Positions 1-9,705 are shown, counted from the stretch's first letter. The stretch: 64,000 nucleotides of DNA from Gammaproteobacteria bacterium (GCA_023228645.1 JALOAT010000003.1:62001-126000); one strand, 5' to 3'. The notes: generated by a model from the sequence alone, not told the origin. Program-made: numbers and translations.

Positions 1-573
1 AATGAAGAATACGTTGTTGATGAAAAAATTGATGAGATTTTATCAAGAATTTTTAGAAATATAGATCGATGCAATAACATAGTAAATGATTTGCTTGATT
101 TTACTCGACATACTAAATTGATTAAGCGACGAATTAATATAAGTCAATTAATTGATAAAGTGCTCGAGGATTTAGTTAAGCCCTCATCAATACAAATTAA
201 CAATGATGTCTCCCCCAATCTCCATTTAAATATCGATCCTGATCGTATGCATAGAGTATTTTTAAATATTCTTAAAAATTCAATTGAAGCAATAATGGAT
301 CCAGAAGTCGGCAAAGGTGCTGGATACGTTAATATTACTTCATCAATTACTGATCAACATACTATAATTTCTATCTATGACAATGGTCCAGGAATTGACA
401 CTTCGTCATCTGAGCAACTATTTGAACCGTTAATTTCTACCAAATCATTTGGTATAGGATTGGGATTATCAATTGTCCAAGACATAATGAAAAAACACAA
501 CGGCTGCGCCACATTAAGCGGTGAACTTGATAAGTATGCTCAAGTAGATCTAAAATTCAACAAAAAAATGTAA
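1..573 (+). CDS. Sensor histidine kinase, C-terminal part (5' end outside window)
   Basis: The reading frame is open from base 1, so the start and the phosphoacceptor His lie upstream. What is visible is the end of the dimerisation helix (a DLLDFTR segment) and a full HATPase_c ATP-binding domain: N-box NILKNSIEA, G1 box DNGPGI and G2 box GIGLGLSIV. It would autophosphorylate on His and pass phosphate to a response regulator; the next gene is one. No membrane segment is visible in this part. A two-component pair is unusual in a phage. The call as a kinase is firm; its signal is unknown. Confidence 0.88.
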   Translation, partial: NEEYVVDEKIDEILSRIFRNIDRCNNIVNDLLDFTRHTKLIKRRINISQLIDKVLEDLVKPSSIQINNDVSPNLHLNIDPDRMHRVFLNILKNSIEAIMDPEVGKGAGYVNITSSITDQHTIISIYDNGPGIDTSSSEQLFEPLISTKSFGIGLGLSIVQDIMKKHNGCATLSGELDKYAQVDLKFNKKM

Positions 574-595
574 ATTACCTTTAGAACAACATTAT

Positions 596-603
596 AATAA
601 ATA
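596..603 (+). promoter_or_regulatory. T4-type late promoter motif AATAAATA
   Basis: AATAAATA lies 19 bases before the response regulator start. The same octamer or TATAAATA precedes several structural genes here and matches the T4 late -10 element, which needs no -35. Confidence 0.45.
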
Positions 604-621
604 CTCGTGAAGTAAGTTTGA

Positions 622-1473
622 ATGGGTATTGAAATGAATCCAGTTAAATTGTTGATTGTAGAAGACGATAAGGATTTTTCCGATTCCTTGGTCGGTATCG
701 CATCTATGATGAAAGTGGAAATTCAAACAGCATTCAATCTGAAATCAGCAATAACCAAGCTTCACGAATTTAGTCCTGATATTATCATTTTAGATTTGAA
801 ATTAGGACGAGATAATGGCTTGGATTTGTTTGAAAGTATTAATTTGATTAATCGGCCCATATTGACATTGATATTGACTGCTTATGCAACAAAGGAAAAT
901 GCAATAACGGCTTTGAAAGAGGGTGCATTTGATTACATTGAGAAAAGTTTATCTCCTGATGAAATATTAAAAGCGCTTCAAGAAGCACACGAACGCATAA
1001 GATTAGAAATGCTTGTGTTCACTCAACAGAATAAGTTGGAAGATTTAGTTAAAGAACGAACACAAGAATTGGAAGAAAGTCAAGAGATGTATCAAAGCTT
1101 AGCAAAAGCATCTCCGATTGGGCTTTTAAAAATTGATAATAATGGTAATTGTGTTTATGTGAATGAGATGCTTATAGGAATGTTAGGTTGGTTGGAAAGA
1201 GATTTTTATCGAAAAGGATGGTTGGAGTTTATAGACCAATCACAGCGTGAAGAGTTTAAAATAAATTTACAAAATTTTTTAATCAGTGGTGAAAGAAGAT
1301 ATTCAGAAGAAGTATTATTTGACTGCGAAGATGGAAATGCGATGTATATTCTTTTAGATATTACTCGCATTAATGGTGGCGGCAAAGGCTATGTGGTATC
1401 AGCAACCAACATAAGCGCCCAAAAAATGTTATTGCCAAAATTGCTGGGTATAACAAACAACTTACCAGGATAA
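622..1473 (+). CDS. Response regulator with C-terminal PAS domain
   Basis: Residues 8-125 are a receiver domain: acidic pair after LLIVE (D15, D16), phosphoacceptor D58 in IIILDLK, conserved T86/A87 and K108. A coiled linker (about 128-150) leads to a PAS-type domain (about 150-275, ending VSATNIS). No DNA-binding or output enzyme domain is seen, so it may act by protein contact. It follows the kinase by 48 bases behind a late-type motif. An internal Met at 634 is an alternative start; neither has a strong ribosome site. Confidence 0.85.
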   Translation: MGIEMNPVKLLIVEDDKDFSDSLVGIASMMKVEIQTAFNLKSAITKLHEFSPDIIILDLKLGRDNGLDLFESINLINRPILTLILTAYATKENAITALKEGAFDYIEKSLSPDEILKALQEAHERIRLEMLVFTQQNKLEDLVKERTQELEESQEMYQSLAKASPIGLLKIDNNGNCVYVNEMLIGMLGWLERDFYRKGWLEFIDQSQREEFKINLQNFLISGERRYSEEVLFDCEDGNAMYILLDITRINGGGKGYVVSATNISAQKMLLPKLLGITNNLPG

Positions 1474-1477
1474 AAAT

Positions 1478-1909
1478 ATGGCATCGTTAGACATTATCAT
1501 ACCAATAGCAATAGTGGCGATTGTGTTTTCAGGTTTTATGATTCGTTTGTTTCGAAATAACTGGAAGAAGCCATTTTCATTGCTTTCAGACCGAGTTCAA
1601 GTTTTAGAGACCAAACAAAAAACATCTGAAGCTAACTGTGAAAATATGACAGCAGGATTTAATAAAGACATACAGAAAGTATGTGATGATATTGCCAAGC
1701 TTCGAGCTGAAATGATGGAAAATTTGAAGGCTCTCGAGAAAGAATACAAGGAAGCACTTGATGATCGTGAAGATCGCATTGCTGAAAGAATCAGTGAACA
1801 ATCGCGAAGAATTGAAAAGCTCGATGACCATTTGCGTGAAGTTTCAAAAGAGCTAATACAGGTAGCTAGATTCTGGAATGATCCGCAACATTATAGGATT
1901 CAAAAATGA
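1478..1909 (+). CDS. Membrane-anchored coiled-coil protein
   Basis: Not recognised as a family. One N-terminal membrane segment (about residues 4-24) is followed by a basic stretch and a long charged coiled coil (about 35-130, rich in Glu/Lys/Arg). AGGA just before the ATG overlaps the previous stop, and the end overlaps the next gene as ATGA, so it is translated with its neighbours. Possibly a spanin-like or membrane-tethered scaffold; function unknown. Confidence 0.65.
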   Translation: MASLDIIIPIAIVAIVFSGFMIRLFRNNWKKPFSLLSDRVQVLETKQKTSEANCENMTAGFNKDIQKVCDDIAKLRAEMMENLKALEKEYKEALDDREDRIAERISEQSRRIEKLDDHLREVSKELIQVARFWNDPQHYRIQK

Positions 1910-2088
1910 AAGTTTCAAATTTAAAAAACTTAAAGCCTGCAAAACTTCGTCCTATATGGAAAGTGATCGACGGTGAGCAAATTAAGTTGTATAAATGTAT
2001 GTCAGGTCCTAACAAAGGAAGCATTATAAATAATCCACAAGATTATTTTAAAACAGACACTATGGAGATTGATGATGAGAACGCTTAG
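1906..2088 (+). CDS. Small hypothetical protein
   Basis: 60 residues, basic N-terminus and acidic C-terminus, with a compact segment IWKVIDGEQIKLYKCMSG that could be a small beta fold. ATGA overlap with the previous gene and overlap with the next indicate a translationally coupled string. No family recognised. Confidence 0.55.
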   Translation: MKVSNLKNLKPAKLRPIWKVIDGEQIKLYKCMSGPNKGSIINNPQDYFKTDTMEIDDENA

Positions 2089-3127
2089 AGAATATTTAGA
2101 ACGCAATAATTATAGTATTGTGAAATCTTTGGCTGAGATGTTATCAATCAGTCCTGAAGAAGCTACTGATTTTTATAAATCAATATCATCCTTTGATGAG
2201 GGTAAAGTTGTAGCTGCTTTGAAAGATGGTGCCGATGCCGAGGATGTTAATTTTGTTAAAAATCTGTTCCAAGAATATCAAAGTGTTGACGAATCTGTTG
2301 AAGAAAAAAAGCCAAGATTTACTATTGAAACTGGGTCTAATGGCCAATATGAAATTTGGGATAATAAACAAAATAAAATAGTTGATACTGCTCACTCTGG
2401 TCACGAAGCTCATAATTTACTTTATTGGCACAAGCAAGAAGCTAAAAAAGAAGTTGATGAAGCTAAAGATTCTAAACCAAATCTAAGCCAATTGGCTGGT
2501 AAAGCAAAAGCTGGTGGGTATGATCCAGCACGTGAACTATCAAAAGGGCAGTTCCAACATCGCATCGTCCAAGACAAAAAGAAAAAAAATGATCGAAAAG
2601 ACTCTAAAGCACAACTAAAGCGTGGTATGTTTGAGAATACAGTGGTCCCTGTTTTAATTAATGATGAAGATGGTTATAAATTTAAAATCGTAGAATCATC
2701 TTTAATTGCAGAAATGAAAAACGTTGAAGCACTGTTTGAGTCTTCTATAGTTATATCACCGGTTGGCGGTTTAACTGCAATACCAGGTGTTGGTATGAAT
2801 GGCTTAAGAAAAATGTCAGGCCTATCGCCAATCGAATCAGAAGCTCAACAGGATGAAATTACTGAACTAGAATCTCCAGATCTAAATCAAATCTTGTCGA
2901 TTATTGATTATATGGACGAGACTTCTAAAGCCTGTTTGATTAGTATGTTAACTAATCCTGAACAAACAACTGAACCACAAATTGATGCTGAGCAGCTTGC
3001 TATGGTTAAGACCGCATTGTGTGATTTTGGTAGTGCTTTGCAAAGCTGGATTGAAGGTGCAAACGGTGGACTAGATTTTCTATGCCCGTTAGTGGATGCT
3101 TTGTGGGTTAAATATAACGAGATCTAA
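2072..3127 (+). CDS. Hypothetical virion-region protein
   Basis: About 351 residues; ATG at 2072 or 2075, overlapping the preceding gene. An N-terminal helical segment (REYLERNNYSIVKSLAEML) is followed by a short beta segment near residues 85-115 (ITGSNGQYEIWDNK-like), a Lys-rich linker (about 125-190) and an acidic C-terminal half. The position among late genes suggests a virion or assembly role, but no family is recognised. Confidence 0.6.
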   Translation: MMRTLREYLERNNYSIVKSLAEMLSISPEEATDFYKSISSFDEGKVVAALKDGADAEDVNFVKNLFQEYQSVDESVEEKKPRFTIETGSNGQYEIWDNKQNKIVDTAHSGHEAHNLLYWHKQEAKKEVDEAKDSKPNLSQLAGKAKAGGYDPARELSKGQFQHRIVQDKKKKNDRKDSKAQLKRGMFENTVVPVLINDEDGYKFKIVESSLIAEMKNVEALFESSIVISPVGGLTAIPGVGMNGLRKMSGLSPIESEAQQDEITELESPDLNQILSIIDYMDETSKACLISMLTNPEQTTEPQIDAEQLAMVKTALCDFGSALQSWIEGANGGLDFLCPLVDALWVKYNEI

Positions 3128-3128
3128 T

Positions 3129-3329
3129 ATGAAATTGTACGAATTAATTTCAGGTGCCAAAATTGCTCTAAGTGAAGAAGAGCATCAAATTGTCGAAAAG
3201 ATTAAAACAGGTGAGTCGCTCGATGAACGAGAAGACCATCTTGCGTTTTTTCTTATGGGCCGTGGTATTTTAGAACGTGATGGTGATAAGTATAGGGTAG
3301 TACAAAAACCAGACGTTTGGAGAGATTAA
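3129..3329 (+). CDS. Small hypothetical protein (possible winged-helix-like fold)
   Basis: 66 residues from the ATG at 3129, one base after the previous stop. Predominantly helical with a terminal beta hairpin (RGILERDGDKYRVV), reminiscent of small winged-helix proteins but without a diagnostic motif. It abuts the next gene directly. Confidence 0.55.
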   Translation: MKLYELISGAKIALSEEEHQIVEKIKTGESLDEREDHLAFFLMGRGILERDGDKYRVVQKPDVWRD

Positions 3330-3998
3330 ATGAACGGTCCAACACCAGAAGATATGGCGGAAATGCGCCGCATACAGAGTCTTCTTAACAATTTAGATGA
3401 AGAAGATTTTTATTCAAATACTCCCTCAACCCCAATCAATGAAAATTACAATGTTTCTGCGCCAGTAGCACCACCCCCAGCAATGGCTGGTGATGATGCT
3501 GATCAGATCCGTCGACATATTATGGCTATTAATAATTTAATGCCTGATATGATTGAAGAATCTAGGTCCAATGTAGAATTGCGTGAAGCTATTATTACTG
3601 AAAAGGTAAGTGATAATGCAATTCAAGTAGGAACTTGGAAGATCGAAAAAACTCTTGTTGAATCAGTTAATGGTAAAAAAGAACCAAATTATCATATTTC
3701 AAATGTTGTAACAAAGCAAAAACTTGAACCAGTGTTTGTGTATGAAGCTGCTCAAGCCATTCTTAAGATTTTAAATCAAGGTCATAATTTGCACGACAAG
3801 GAAATTGATGCTATAATGGAACTTGATGAAGAGTATCAACGTCTACGAGACAAAGCTCTGCAGGAAAAGGCAGTTTGGCAACGAGCCAAAAATAATAACA
3901 TTGAGTGGAAGCAGCAACTATATGAAAGCAAATTCAATTCTTCGCAATATCAAGCACTTTATATTAAGGAAAGAATCAAAAACTACCTCCTCAAATGA
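3330..3998 (+). CDS. Hypothetical protein with Pro-rich N-terminal linker
   Basis: 222 residues; GGAGAG precedes the ATG. Helical N-terminus, a flexible Pro/Ala stretch (about 30-55), a middle beta-like region (VGTWKIEKTLVES) and a charged helical C-terminus. Part of the same coupled late string; no family recognised. Confidence 0.58.
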   Translation: MNGPTPEDMAEMRRIQSLLNNLDEEDFYSNTPSTPINENYNVSAPVAPPPAMAGDDADQIRRHIMAINNLMPDMIEESRSNVELREAIITEKVSDNAIQVGTWKIEKTLVESVNGKKEPNYHISNVVTKQKLEPVFVYEAAQAILKILNQGHNLHDKEIDAIMELDEEYQRLRDKALQEKAVWQRAKNNNIEWKQQLYESKFNSSQYQALYIKERIKNYLLK

Positions 3999-4446
3999 GG
4001 ATGTACCTGAATTTCTATTTTTAACTTTGGAAGAATTAAAAGAAAGTGCCAAAGCTGTAATTGATCATATTAATGATAAAGTTGATGATCTGCAAGCTAG
4101 AATTGTGGATATTAATGTAATTCATAATTATTTGCAGTATGATCAAGACTTAATGATAAAATACAGTGGTCAAATTGGTGAATTATTTGGTAAGGTAAAT
4201 GCATTAACAAGAATTGTTGATGAGATGACTTTAAATGTTCACGATGTGATAAGTGAGGGATATGATCATTATCCCTCAGAAGTGGTCGCGTCTTTTGTTA
4301 TGTTGTGGGATATGCAATCCTCGAGTTCATTAGATGAGATTGAAGAACATATTGAACAATTAGAACGTTATATTGAATATTTCAAAGCAATTAATGAAAA
4401 TTCTGGACTTGAAGTGGAATATTTGTCGAATCCAACTGTTCATTAA
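3922..4446 (+). CDS. Hypothetical coiled-coil protein
   Basis: About 174 residues if started at the ATG at 3922, overlapping the previous gene by 77 bases in another frame. Mostly helical with heptad-like segments (residues about 45-150). Longer upstream starts exist but would overlap the neighbour far more. Function unknown. Confidence 0.55.
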   Translation: MKANSILRNIKHFILRKESKTTSSNEDVPEFLFLTLEELKESAKAVIDHINDKVDDLQARIVDINVIHNYLQYDQDLMIKYSGQIGELFGKVNALTRIVDEMTLNVHDVISEGYDHYPSEVVASFVMLWDMQSSSSLDEIEEHIEQLERYIEYFKAINENSGLEVEYLSNPTVH

Positions 4447-4471
4447 ATTTGTATTTTAAGAAGCCATATTT

Positions 4472-4479
4472 AATAAATA
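4472..4479 (+). promoter_or_regulatory. T4-type late promoter motif AATAAATA
   Basis: Lies 33 bases before the next start in a short intergenic space, consistent with a late promoter for the 4.5-7.1 kb genes. Confidence 0.45.
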
Positions 4480-4511
4480 TCAGGTGAATTCACTTACTTT
4501 GGGCTCAATGT

Positions 4512-5885
4512 ATGAATCTTGATGATATAAATTTTTCAGACAAGCATTATTCTATGCTTAAGAAAGATCTGAAAGAGTCATATTTCGTTGATATGACATT
4601 TTTCGAATCGTTACCTATCCCATTACTAGAAAAATTATTAATTAGAACTGGTGAAATGCGTTCGAAAATATTTCTCGAATCATTAGTTATTGGTAATATC
4701 TCATCGCCAATATCTTTGTTAAATGAAGCACTTAGAGTATATTTGAAAGAAATTTACCCACAAAAAAAGGTAAAGTTTAAAGAAGATTTGGAATATAAAA
4801 TTGACCCAAATAACGGGGCTGCTATATCCGGGGATGGCACAAATAGACCGGATTTATATTGGAGGGAAGACCAATATAATTTAGAAAAAATGTTAACTCA
4901 ACGATTGCAAAATCCAAATTCTACACCTGAAGATTATATTAAATTTGATCCAAGGGACGCAAATCCAATTGATGCCCCATCAAACGAAAATAATATTTAC
5001 GTATCGGTATTGAACCCAGACAAGATCAATGGGTTAGATGGTGACGTATTAAAGATTTCAAATCCATCTGATCAAGAAAGTATCGCACCAGTTAATGCCG
5101 CTTCAAAGCCAGGCGCTATGCCAGTGCCTGCACCAGCAGAACAAGAAATTGAACCATCTGATACATCAATATACACTATTGGTGATGATCAAGAAGAAGA
5201 ACAAGAAATATTAAATATCCCAGGAGTTAATATAAATTTTAACATTGGTAATTTAAAGGAAGGCGAAATGAGTAAGATTGAAAAAATGACTAAACTCACT
5301 GAAAGCGTTATGCTTGAAGAAGCCGAGCTACAACGAGCAGAAATCGTCTTAGCAACCAAAGATATTGTCTCAAGATTGCAAAAGCAAATTGAAGACATTT
5401 CAAGTATGGCCACTGATGACGTTTTGCCTCTTGTGGACGGAATGAAAGAAAACTTTGGTGCTCCAACAGCTAACGGGTTTGCACGTAAAGCTGAAGATGC
5501 ACTACAAAAAGCATCAGATAGTGTGCAAGAATTGCGTGACTTATTTGACAGTTATGCTCGTGCTTTGGAAAAGCATATTGGTGACGGATCAACACCAAAC
5601 GATTTATCACTTGACGATGAAGTCCCAGCGCCGATTGCCCCAATTGCACCAGATGGCGAAGAATCAGCTGAAGCAGAAGATTACGAAAAGAAGGATCCTG
5701 AAGAAGCTTTGATGGGAGAATCAATCGTTATTGGTGGTAAGACTGTTAAATTGGATGAATCACAGATGGCAGCAATTAAGTTTGCTAAAAAATACAATGA
5801 ATCACCAATGCCAATGTATCTTTTAAGTGAATCAGAAAAGAAGCAGTTAAAGATTGCTGCTAAAATTTTAAAAGGTGGCAAGTAA
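4512..5885 (+). CDS. Large acidic hypothetical protein, probable virion/scaffold role
   Basis: 457 residues. The N-terminal 100 residues are helical; the middle (about 140-235) is a Pro/Asp/Glu-rich low-complexity linker; about 250-345 forms long helices (LTESVMLEEAELQRAEIVLA); a second acidic Ala/Pro linker precedes a basic C-terminal helix ending KILKGGK. This alternating pattern resembles scaffold or core proteins, but no family is recognised. Its stop overlaps the next start as TAATG. Confidence 0.58.
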   Translation: MNLDDINFSDKHYSMLKKDLKESYFVDMTFFESLPIPLLEKLLIRTGEMRSKIFLESLVIGNISSPISLLNEALRVYLKEIYPQKKVKFKEDLEYKIDPNNGAAISGDGTNRPDLYWREDQYNLEKMLTQRLQNPNSTPEDYIKFDPRDANPIDAPSNENNIYVSVLNPDKINGLDGDVLKISNPSDQESIAPVNAASKPGAMPVPAPAEQEIEPSDTSIYTIGDDQEEEQEILNIPGVNINFNIGNLKEGEMSKIEKMTKLTESVMLEEAELQRAEIVLATKDIVSRLQKQIEDISSMATDDVLPLVDGMKENFGAPTANGFARKAEDALQKASDSVQELRDLFDSYARALEKHIGDGSTPNDLSLDDEVPAPIAPIAPDGEESAEAEDYEKKDPEEALMGESIVIGGKTVKLDESQMAAIKFAKKYNESPMPMYLLSESEKKQLKIAAKILKGGK

Positions 5886-6223
5886 TGAGACTATTTGAGT
5901 TTGACGAACAACAAGGCCAAGAACAAGAAATTGAGACGCCGTTGTCATCTGACGTTGAGTCGCTCTTACTCAGACTTGATGCTAGTCAGATTAAACAGAT
6001 TAAAATTGATAGATTTATTGACGAATTAAACAATATGTCTAACAATATGATTGATAAAGATAATACTGAAGAAGTCAATAATATTAAACAGTTAATTTCA
6101 AATACTGGAAAAGCAGATATTAAGGGCGAATATGTAATTATGGATTATCAAGCGCCTGAAGGCCCGGGTGAAACTCACACCCAGAAAATTGCTATGAAAA
6201 ATGTAAAAGATAATGTTTCCTGA
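5885..6223 (+). CDS. Small hypothetical protein
   Basis: 112 residues, Gln/Glu-rich N-terminus then helical. The start shares one base with the preceding stop, implying coupled translation. No recognised domain. Confidence 0.55.
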   Translation: MRLFEFDEQQGQEQEIETPLSSDVESLLLRLDASQIKQIKIDRFIDELNNMSNNMIDKDNTEEVNNIKQLISNTGKADIKGEYVIMDYQAPEGPGETHTQKIAMKNVKDNVS

Positions 6224-6233
6224 GGATACTAAA

Positions 6234-7115
6234 ATGGAATTTGAAAGACTTAAACGATTAGCAGGATTAACTGAAAGTGACACGTTAGGCGCAGAACTTA
6301 AAAAGGCTGAGCTTGAGCGCACTACTGAAAATGAGGAATCTCCAGATTTTAATGGTCTTTTATCAAGCAGTCTAAAAGATTCTGGTGGCGAAGGTTTTAG
6401 TTTTTTGAAATCTTTAAGAAAAAAACCAATTGATGAAGCTGGCGATGAGTGGTACGACGAAGCTGCTGAAGATGCACGTTGGCAATATGCCGTTGATCAT
6501 TTTGACGAATATTTTGCTCCAGATTATATTAAGACTGAAAAAGGTGCAAATGAAATATTTCCAAAATTATTACAACATATGCACGATGGTATGGTAGATG
6601 CAAAGAAAGAAACTGAAACTTTAGAAGATTGGGTTTTAAATTTCCAATCCGGATGGGAAAGTTTTGAGGATGAGCTTTTGGGTGAAGCTGGTGGTATCCA
6701 TTTCAACTTTGAATGGAATGACGGCCGAGACTATGAATATAGCTATAATGACGAATTAAAACTTGGCCCAGTTTATGAAAAAGCATATGCTTTGAACTTT
6801 GCTAAATGGGCACAATCCCATCAAGATGTGATCGAATCAATGGGATTTTCACCATTTCCTGATATTGATCCACAGCAGTTCGTAGCCCAAGTAACATCAA
6901 AAGTTTCAGAAAGTGAAACCGATCTCGGAAGTCATATAGTTTCTGAAAATATTGATAAAGATAAGCAAACGTTGTATAATAAAGTTATGGATATTAGTGC
7001 AAATTCTAATATTTTAGATAATGGTATTATGGTTGGATATGTAATTGAACAGCTTGGTATGCCATTAACTGAAAAGAATATTGCATTAATTGAATCAATA
7101 ATTTATAAGAAATGA
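6234..7115 (+). CDS. Hypothetical acidic protein
   Basis: 293 residues from the ATG at 6234, chosen because GAGGA lies 6-10 bases upstream; an in-frame ATG at 6213 is inside the previous gene. It opens with EFERLKRLAGL, a leader common in T4-like structural proteins (inference). Rich in Asp, Glu and Trp; no catalytic motif recognised. Confidence 0.58.
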   Translation: MEFERLKRLAGLTESDTLGAELKKAELERTTENEESPDFNGLLSSSLKDSGGEGFSFLKSLRKKPIDEAGDEWYDEAAEDARWQYAVDHFDEYFAPDYIKTEKGANEIFPKLLQHMHDGMVDAKKETETLEDWVLNFQSGWESFEDELLGEAGGIHFNFEWNDGRDYEYSYNDELKLGPVYEKAYALNFAKWAQSHQDVIESMGFSPFPDIDPQQFVAQVTSKVSESETDLGSHIVSENIDKDKQTLYNKVMDISANSNILDNGIMVGYVIEQLGMPLTEKNIALIESIIYKK

Positions 7116-7123
7116 AATAATTA

Positions 7124-7807
7124 ATGTTTATACGACAAAAATATGATTATCCTATATTAGAATCTGTGACTTATGACGATGGCCGCCGCCATTATTTAGA
7201 ACCTGAAAATGGTAATAAATTACCAAGTGTTACTACTATCTTGTCAGCGATGACAGACAAATCAGCCATTGAGGCTTGGAAACAGCGCATCGGTGAAGAA
7301 GAAGCCCATCGTCAAGTCAAGCACGCCACTGATGTCGGTACCATAATGCACGGATATGTGGAAGACCACATTGCTGGCAAGCCTAGAGTAGAAAAATCCA
7401 ATTTTATATATAAGCAAGCCCGAAAAATGGCAGATACTATCATTGGTAGGGGGTTGACTAAAGTAAATGAAGTATATGGATATGAAGTAAAGCTATTTTA
7501 TCCATCACTTTATGCTGGCACGACTGATTTAGTTGGGGAATTTAATGGGACCCCTGCGATAATGGACCATAAAAATGCCAAAAAGATAAAGAAGCGTGAA
7601 TGGATTGAAAGTTATTTCTTTCAGCTAGTAGCATATGCTATGGCTCATAATCATATGTTCAATACTGATATTCAATTTGGTGTAATCTTTATGGCATCGA
7701 GGGATGACGATTATAAAGAATTCTATCTCGAAGGCCGCGAATTTGAAGAATACACTGATCGATGGCTGGAGATGGTGCAAAAATTCTATAACCAAGCAGG
7801 ACAATAA
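7124..7807 (+). CDS. PD-(D/E)XK exonuclease (RecB/Cas4/MGME1-like)
   Basis: 227 residues. The motifs fit the RecB-like nuclease fold: VGTIMHGYVEDH (His/Glu of motif I), AGTTDLVGEF with the metal-binding Asp, AIMDHKNAKK (D-x-K) and a C-terminal QLVAYAMAH (Q-x3-Y). It should bind metal and degrade DNA ends for recombination or genome processing. Located at the end of the virion-type block. The family call is strong; the exact role is not visible. Confidence 0.82.
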   Translation: MFIRQKYDYPILESVTYDDGRRHYLEPENGNKLPSVTTILSAMTDKSAIEAWKQRIGEEEAHRQVKHATDVGTIMHGYVEDHIAGKPRVEKSNFIYKQARKMADTIIGRGLTKVNEVYGYEVKLFYPSLYAGTTDLVGEFNGTPAIMDHKNAKKIKKREWIESYFFQLVAYAMAHNHMFNTDIQFGVIFMASRDDDYKEFYLEGREFEEYTDRWLEMVQKFYNQAGQ

Positions 7808-7810
7808 ATA
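7803..7810 (+). promoter_or_regulatory. T4-type late promoter motif AATAAATA
   Basis: About 36 bases before the tail-protein start; consistent with late expression of that gene. Confidence 0.45.
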
Positions 7811-7845
7811 TACAATATGGATAGGGATAAAGTGAGTTAAAACAA

Positions 7846-9690
7846 ATGGCTGCGATTACACAAATCAGTAGAATACAACATAGAACAGGTTTGTATCGTG
7901 AACTTCCGTCTGCATTGAATGAAGCAGAATTAGGATGGGCTTTAGATTCTCGCCAGCTTTTTATCGGTAACGGTCCTATTCATCCGGGCAATACTGAAAT
8001 CATTACCCAATATACACCGGCCAGCAGTTTCAACTATTCATACAAGAGTCCGATGGCATACCAGCAGTTGATGCAGAAAGGTGCTCCATTGGGCTTGGAT
8101 TATTTTACTGCCAGCACTGGTTATGTGGAAGATGCCAATAATACGGATCTAGATCCGACGACATTTAACGCTACTATCCGAAGCTATCAAGAAAAATTTG
8201 ATGAATTTGTTAGTGTTAAAGATTATAAAGCCGTCGGTGATTTTAATACTGACGACACTGGTGCTTTAATTAGAGCTACTAAGAACCTTTTCAGTGAAGA
8301 ATTTGGTGAGGTTGGGTCATCGACGGCCGCAGTAAGACGAAATGTGGCGTTGTATTTACCAGCTGGCGTATATAGAATTAGACAAAATTTGGTTGGTTAT
8401 CCAGGTATGACCTTGATTGGTGATCCAGGAAAAACGATAATTTATCTCGATGTTGAACTGTCAATTGATGACAATGACGATGCTGTTTTAATATCAGGTG
8501 ACTCATATGGTCAAGTCGATTTTGATATGGGTACTGATTTTGGTGATGGAAACTTAACGCCTTCTGTAGTTGATTGTAATAAAATGTACTTTTATGGTAT
8601 ATCGTTCCAATCAAATCAAGTCAGTGATGTATCGAGTGTTAAAAAACGTCAGGTAGTGAGACTTAATAGACTCACTGATACTATTTTTGAAAAATGCACT
8701 TTTGATTTCGTTAGTGATAACAACTGGCAGACGGGTGATAGTATAATCGATGCTTCCAGCTCGGTCCTAATATCATCTTTTAATAATGCTACAGCGGAAG
8801 TTGGTAGAATTAAATTTATACAGTGTTCAACTTCAGGCGCTGCCCACGATTTTAATATTATTGATGGGGCGAATGATGTTATAATTGATCGCCACCAATT
8901 CAATGGTGGCTTATTGAATGTAAAAATCGGTACTGATGTAACATATGATTTTGACACCCAATACCGCCACACTGCATCATCTTATAAAATAAGCAATATT
9001 ACCATTTCAAATTCAATTTTTAATAACTATACTGCTTATGCATTGGATGTATTCGGAAATGCTACATCAGTAATAAGTTTCCGCAATAGGTACAATAATA
9101 CAACTGGAAAATCAATAAGGTTTGGCGCCTCAACTACATTTTGTAGTTCAATGTCTGATTGGTTTGCTAATCAGACATCGGCAGTATGTGGTACCGCAAA
9201 CCCAAGAATAGATAATTTTTCTGCTACTACAACTATTCTTAATGCTCAAGATTTCACCGTAATATCCTTAGGTATTAAAGATTTGACTGTTTGTGGAGAT
9301 TTAACTGTAATTGGTTCAGTCTTGTACAATCCAGCCTCGTCGACAAATTTGACCTTGGCTACTATTGCATATCCTAGTGCAACCGTGGCACAGCCAAATG
9401 CATATAAAGGCAACTCAGTAATTGTAAATTACGCTATGAGAATACCAAATGGTGGGACTAATATTTTAAGAACAGGAACTATTAAAATTATATATTTTGA
9501 AACTACGCCAAACAATGTAAGCGCTGCGAACATTAGTTTTTCAGACGATTTTGTTGAAATCGGTGGATCAGGTTCTGGCTTAGTTTTAACTGTAGTACCT
9601 GATAATTCAGCCCAAAACATTAAAATTAATGCAGTCTCTTCACTTGGGACACCGACTACCAAAACTATTATAAGTTCTATGATTATATAA
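7846..9690 (+). CDS. Tail fibre/spike protein with Mtd-like N-terminus and beta-helix
   Basis: 614 residues. The first 45 (QISRIQHRTGLYRELP...ELGWALDSRQLFIGNG) match the N-terminal domain shared by major tropism determinants and other phage tail proteins. From about 124 (DYKAVGDFNTDDTGALIRA) it has the start of a pectate-lyase-type right-handed beta-helix (LYLPAGVYRIR), continuing to about 470, then a C-terminal beta domain. Likely a receptor-binding or glycan-cleaving appendage; catalytic residues cannot be assigned by eye. Confidence 0.8.
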   Translation: MAAITQISRIQHRTGLYRELPSALNEAELGWALDSRQLFIGNGPIHPGNTEIITQYTPASSFNYSYKSPMAYQQLMQKGAPLGLDYFTASTGYVEDANNTDLDPTTFNATIRSYQEKFDEFVSVKDYKAVGDFNTDDTGALIRATKNLFSEEFGEVGSSTAAVRRNVALYLPAGVYRIRQNLVGYPGMTLIGDPGKTIIYLDVELSIDDNDDAVLISGDSYGQVDFDMGTDFGDGNLTPSVVDCNKMYFYGISFQSNQVSDVSSVKKRQVVRLNRLTDTIFEKCTFDFVSDNNWQTGDSIIDASSSVLISSFNNATAEVGRIKFIQCSTSGAAHDFNIIDGANDVIIDRHQFNGGLLNVKIGTDVTYDFDTQYRHTASSYKISNITISNSIFNNYTAYALDVFGNATSVISFRNRYNNTTGKSIRFGASTTFCSSMSDWFANQTSAVCGTANPRIDNFSATTTILNAQDFTVISLGIKDLTVCGDLTVIGSVLYNPASSTNLTLATIAYPSATVAQPNAYKGNSVIVNYAMRIPNGGTNILRTGTIKIIYFETTPNNVSAANISFSDDFVEIGGSGSGLVLTVVPDNSAQNIKINAVSSLGTPTTKTIISSMII

Positions 9691-9705
9691 AAAGAAAGGC
9701 AATTA

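Noticed and set aside
5189..5881. Overlapping frames opposite the 4512-5885 gene
   Set aside because: Shadows of the main frame caused by its codon bias; no start signals.
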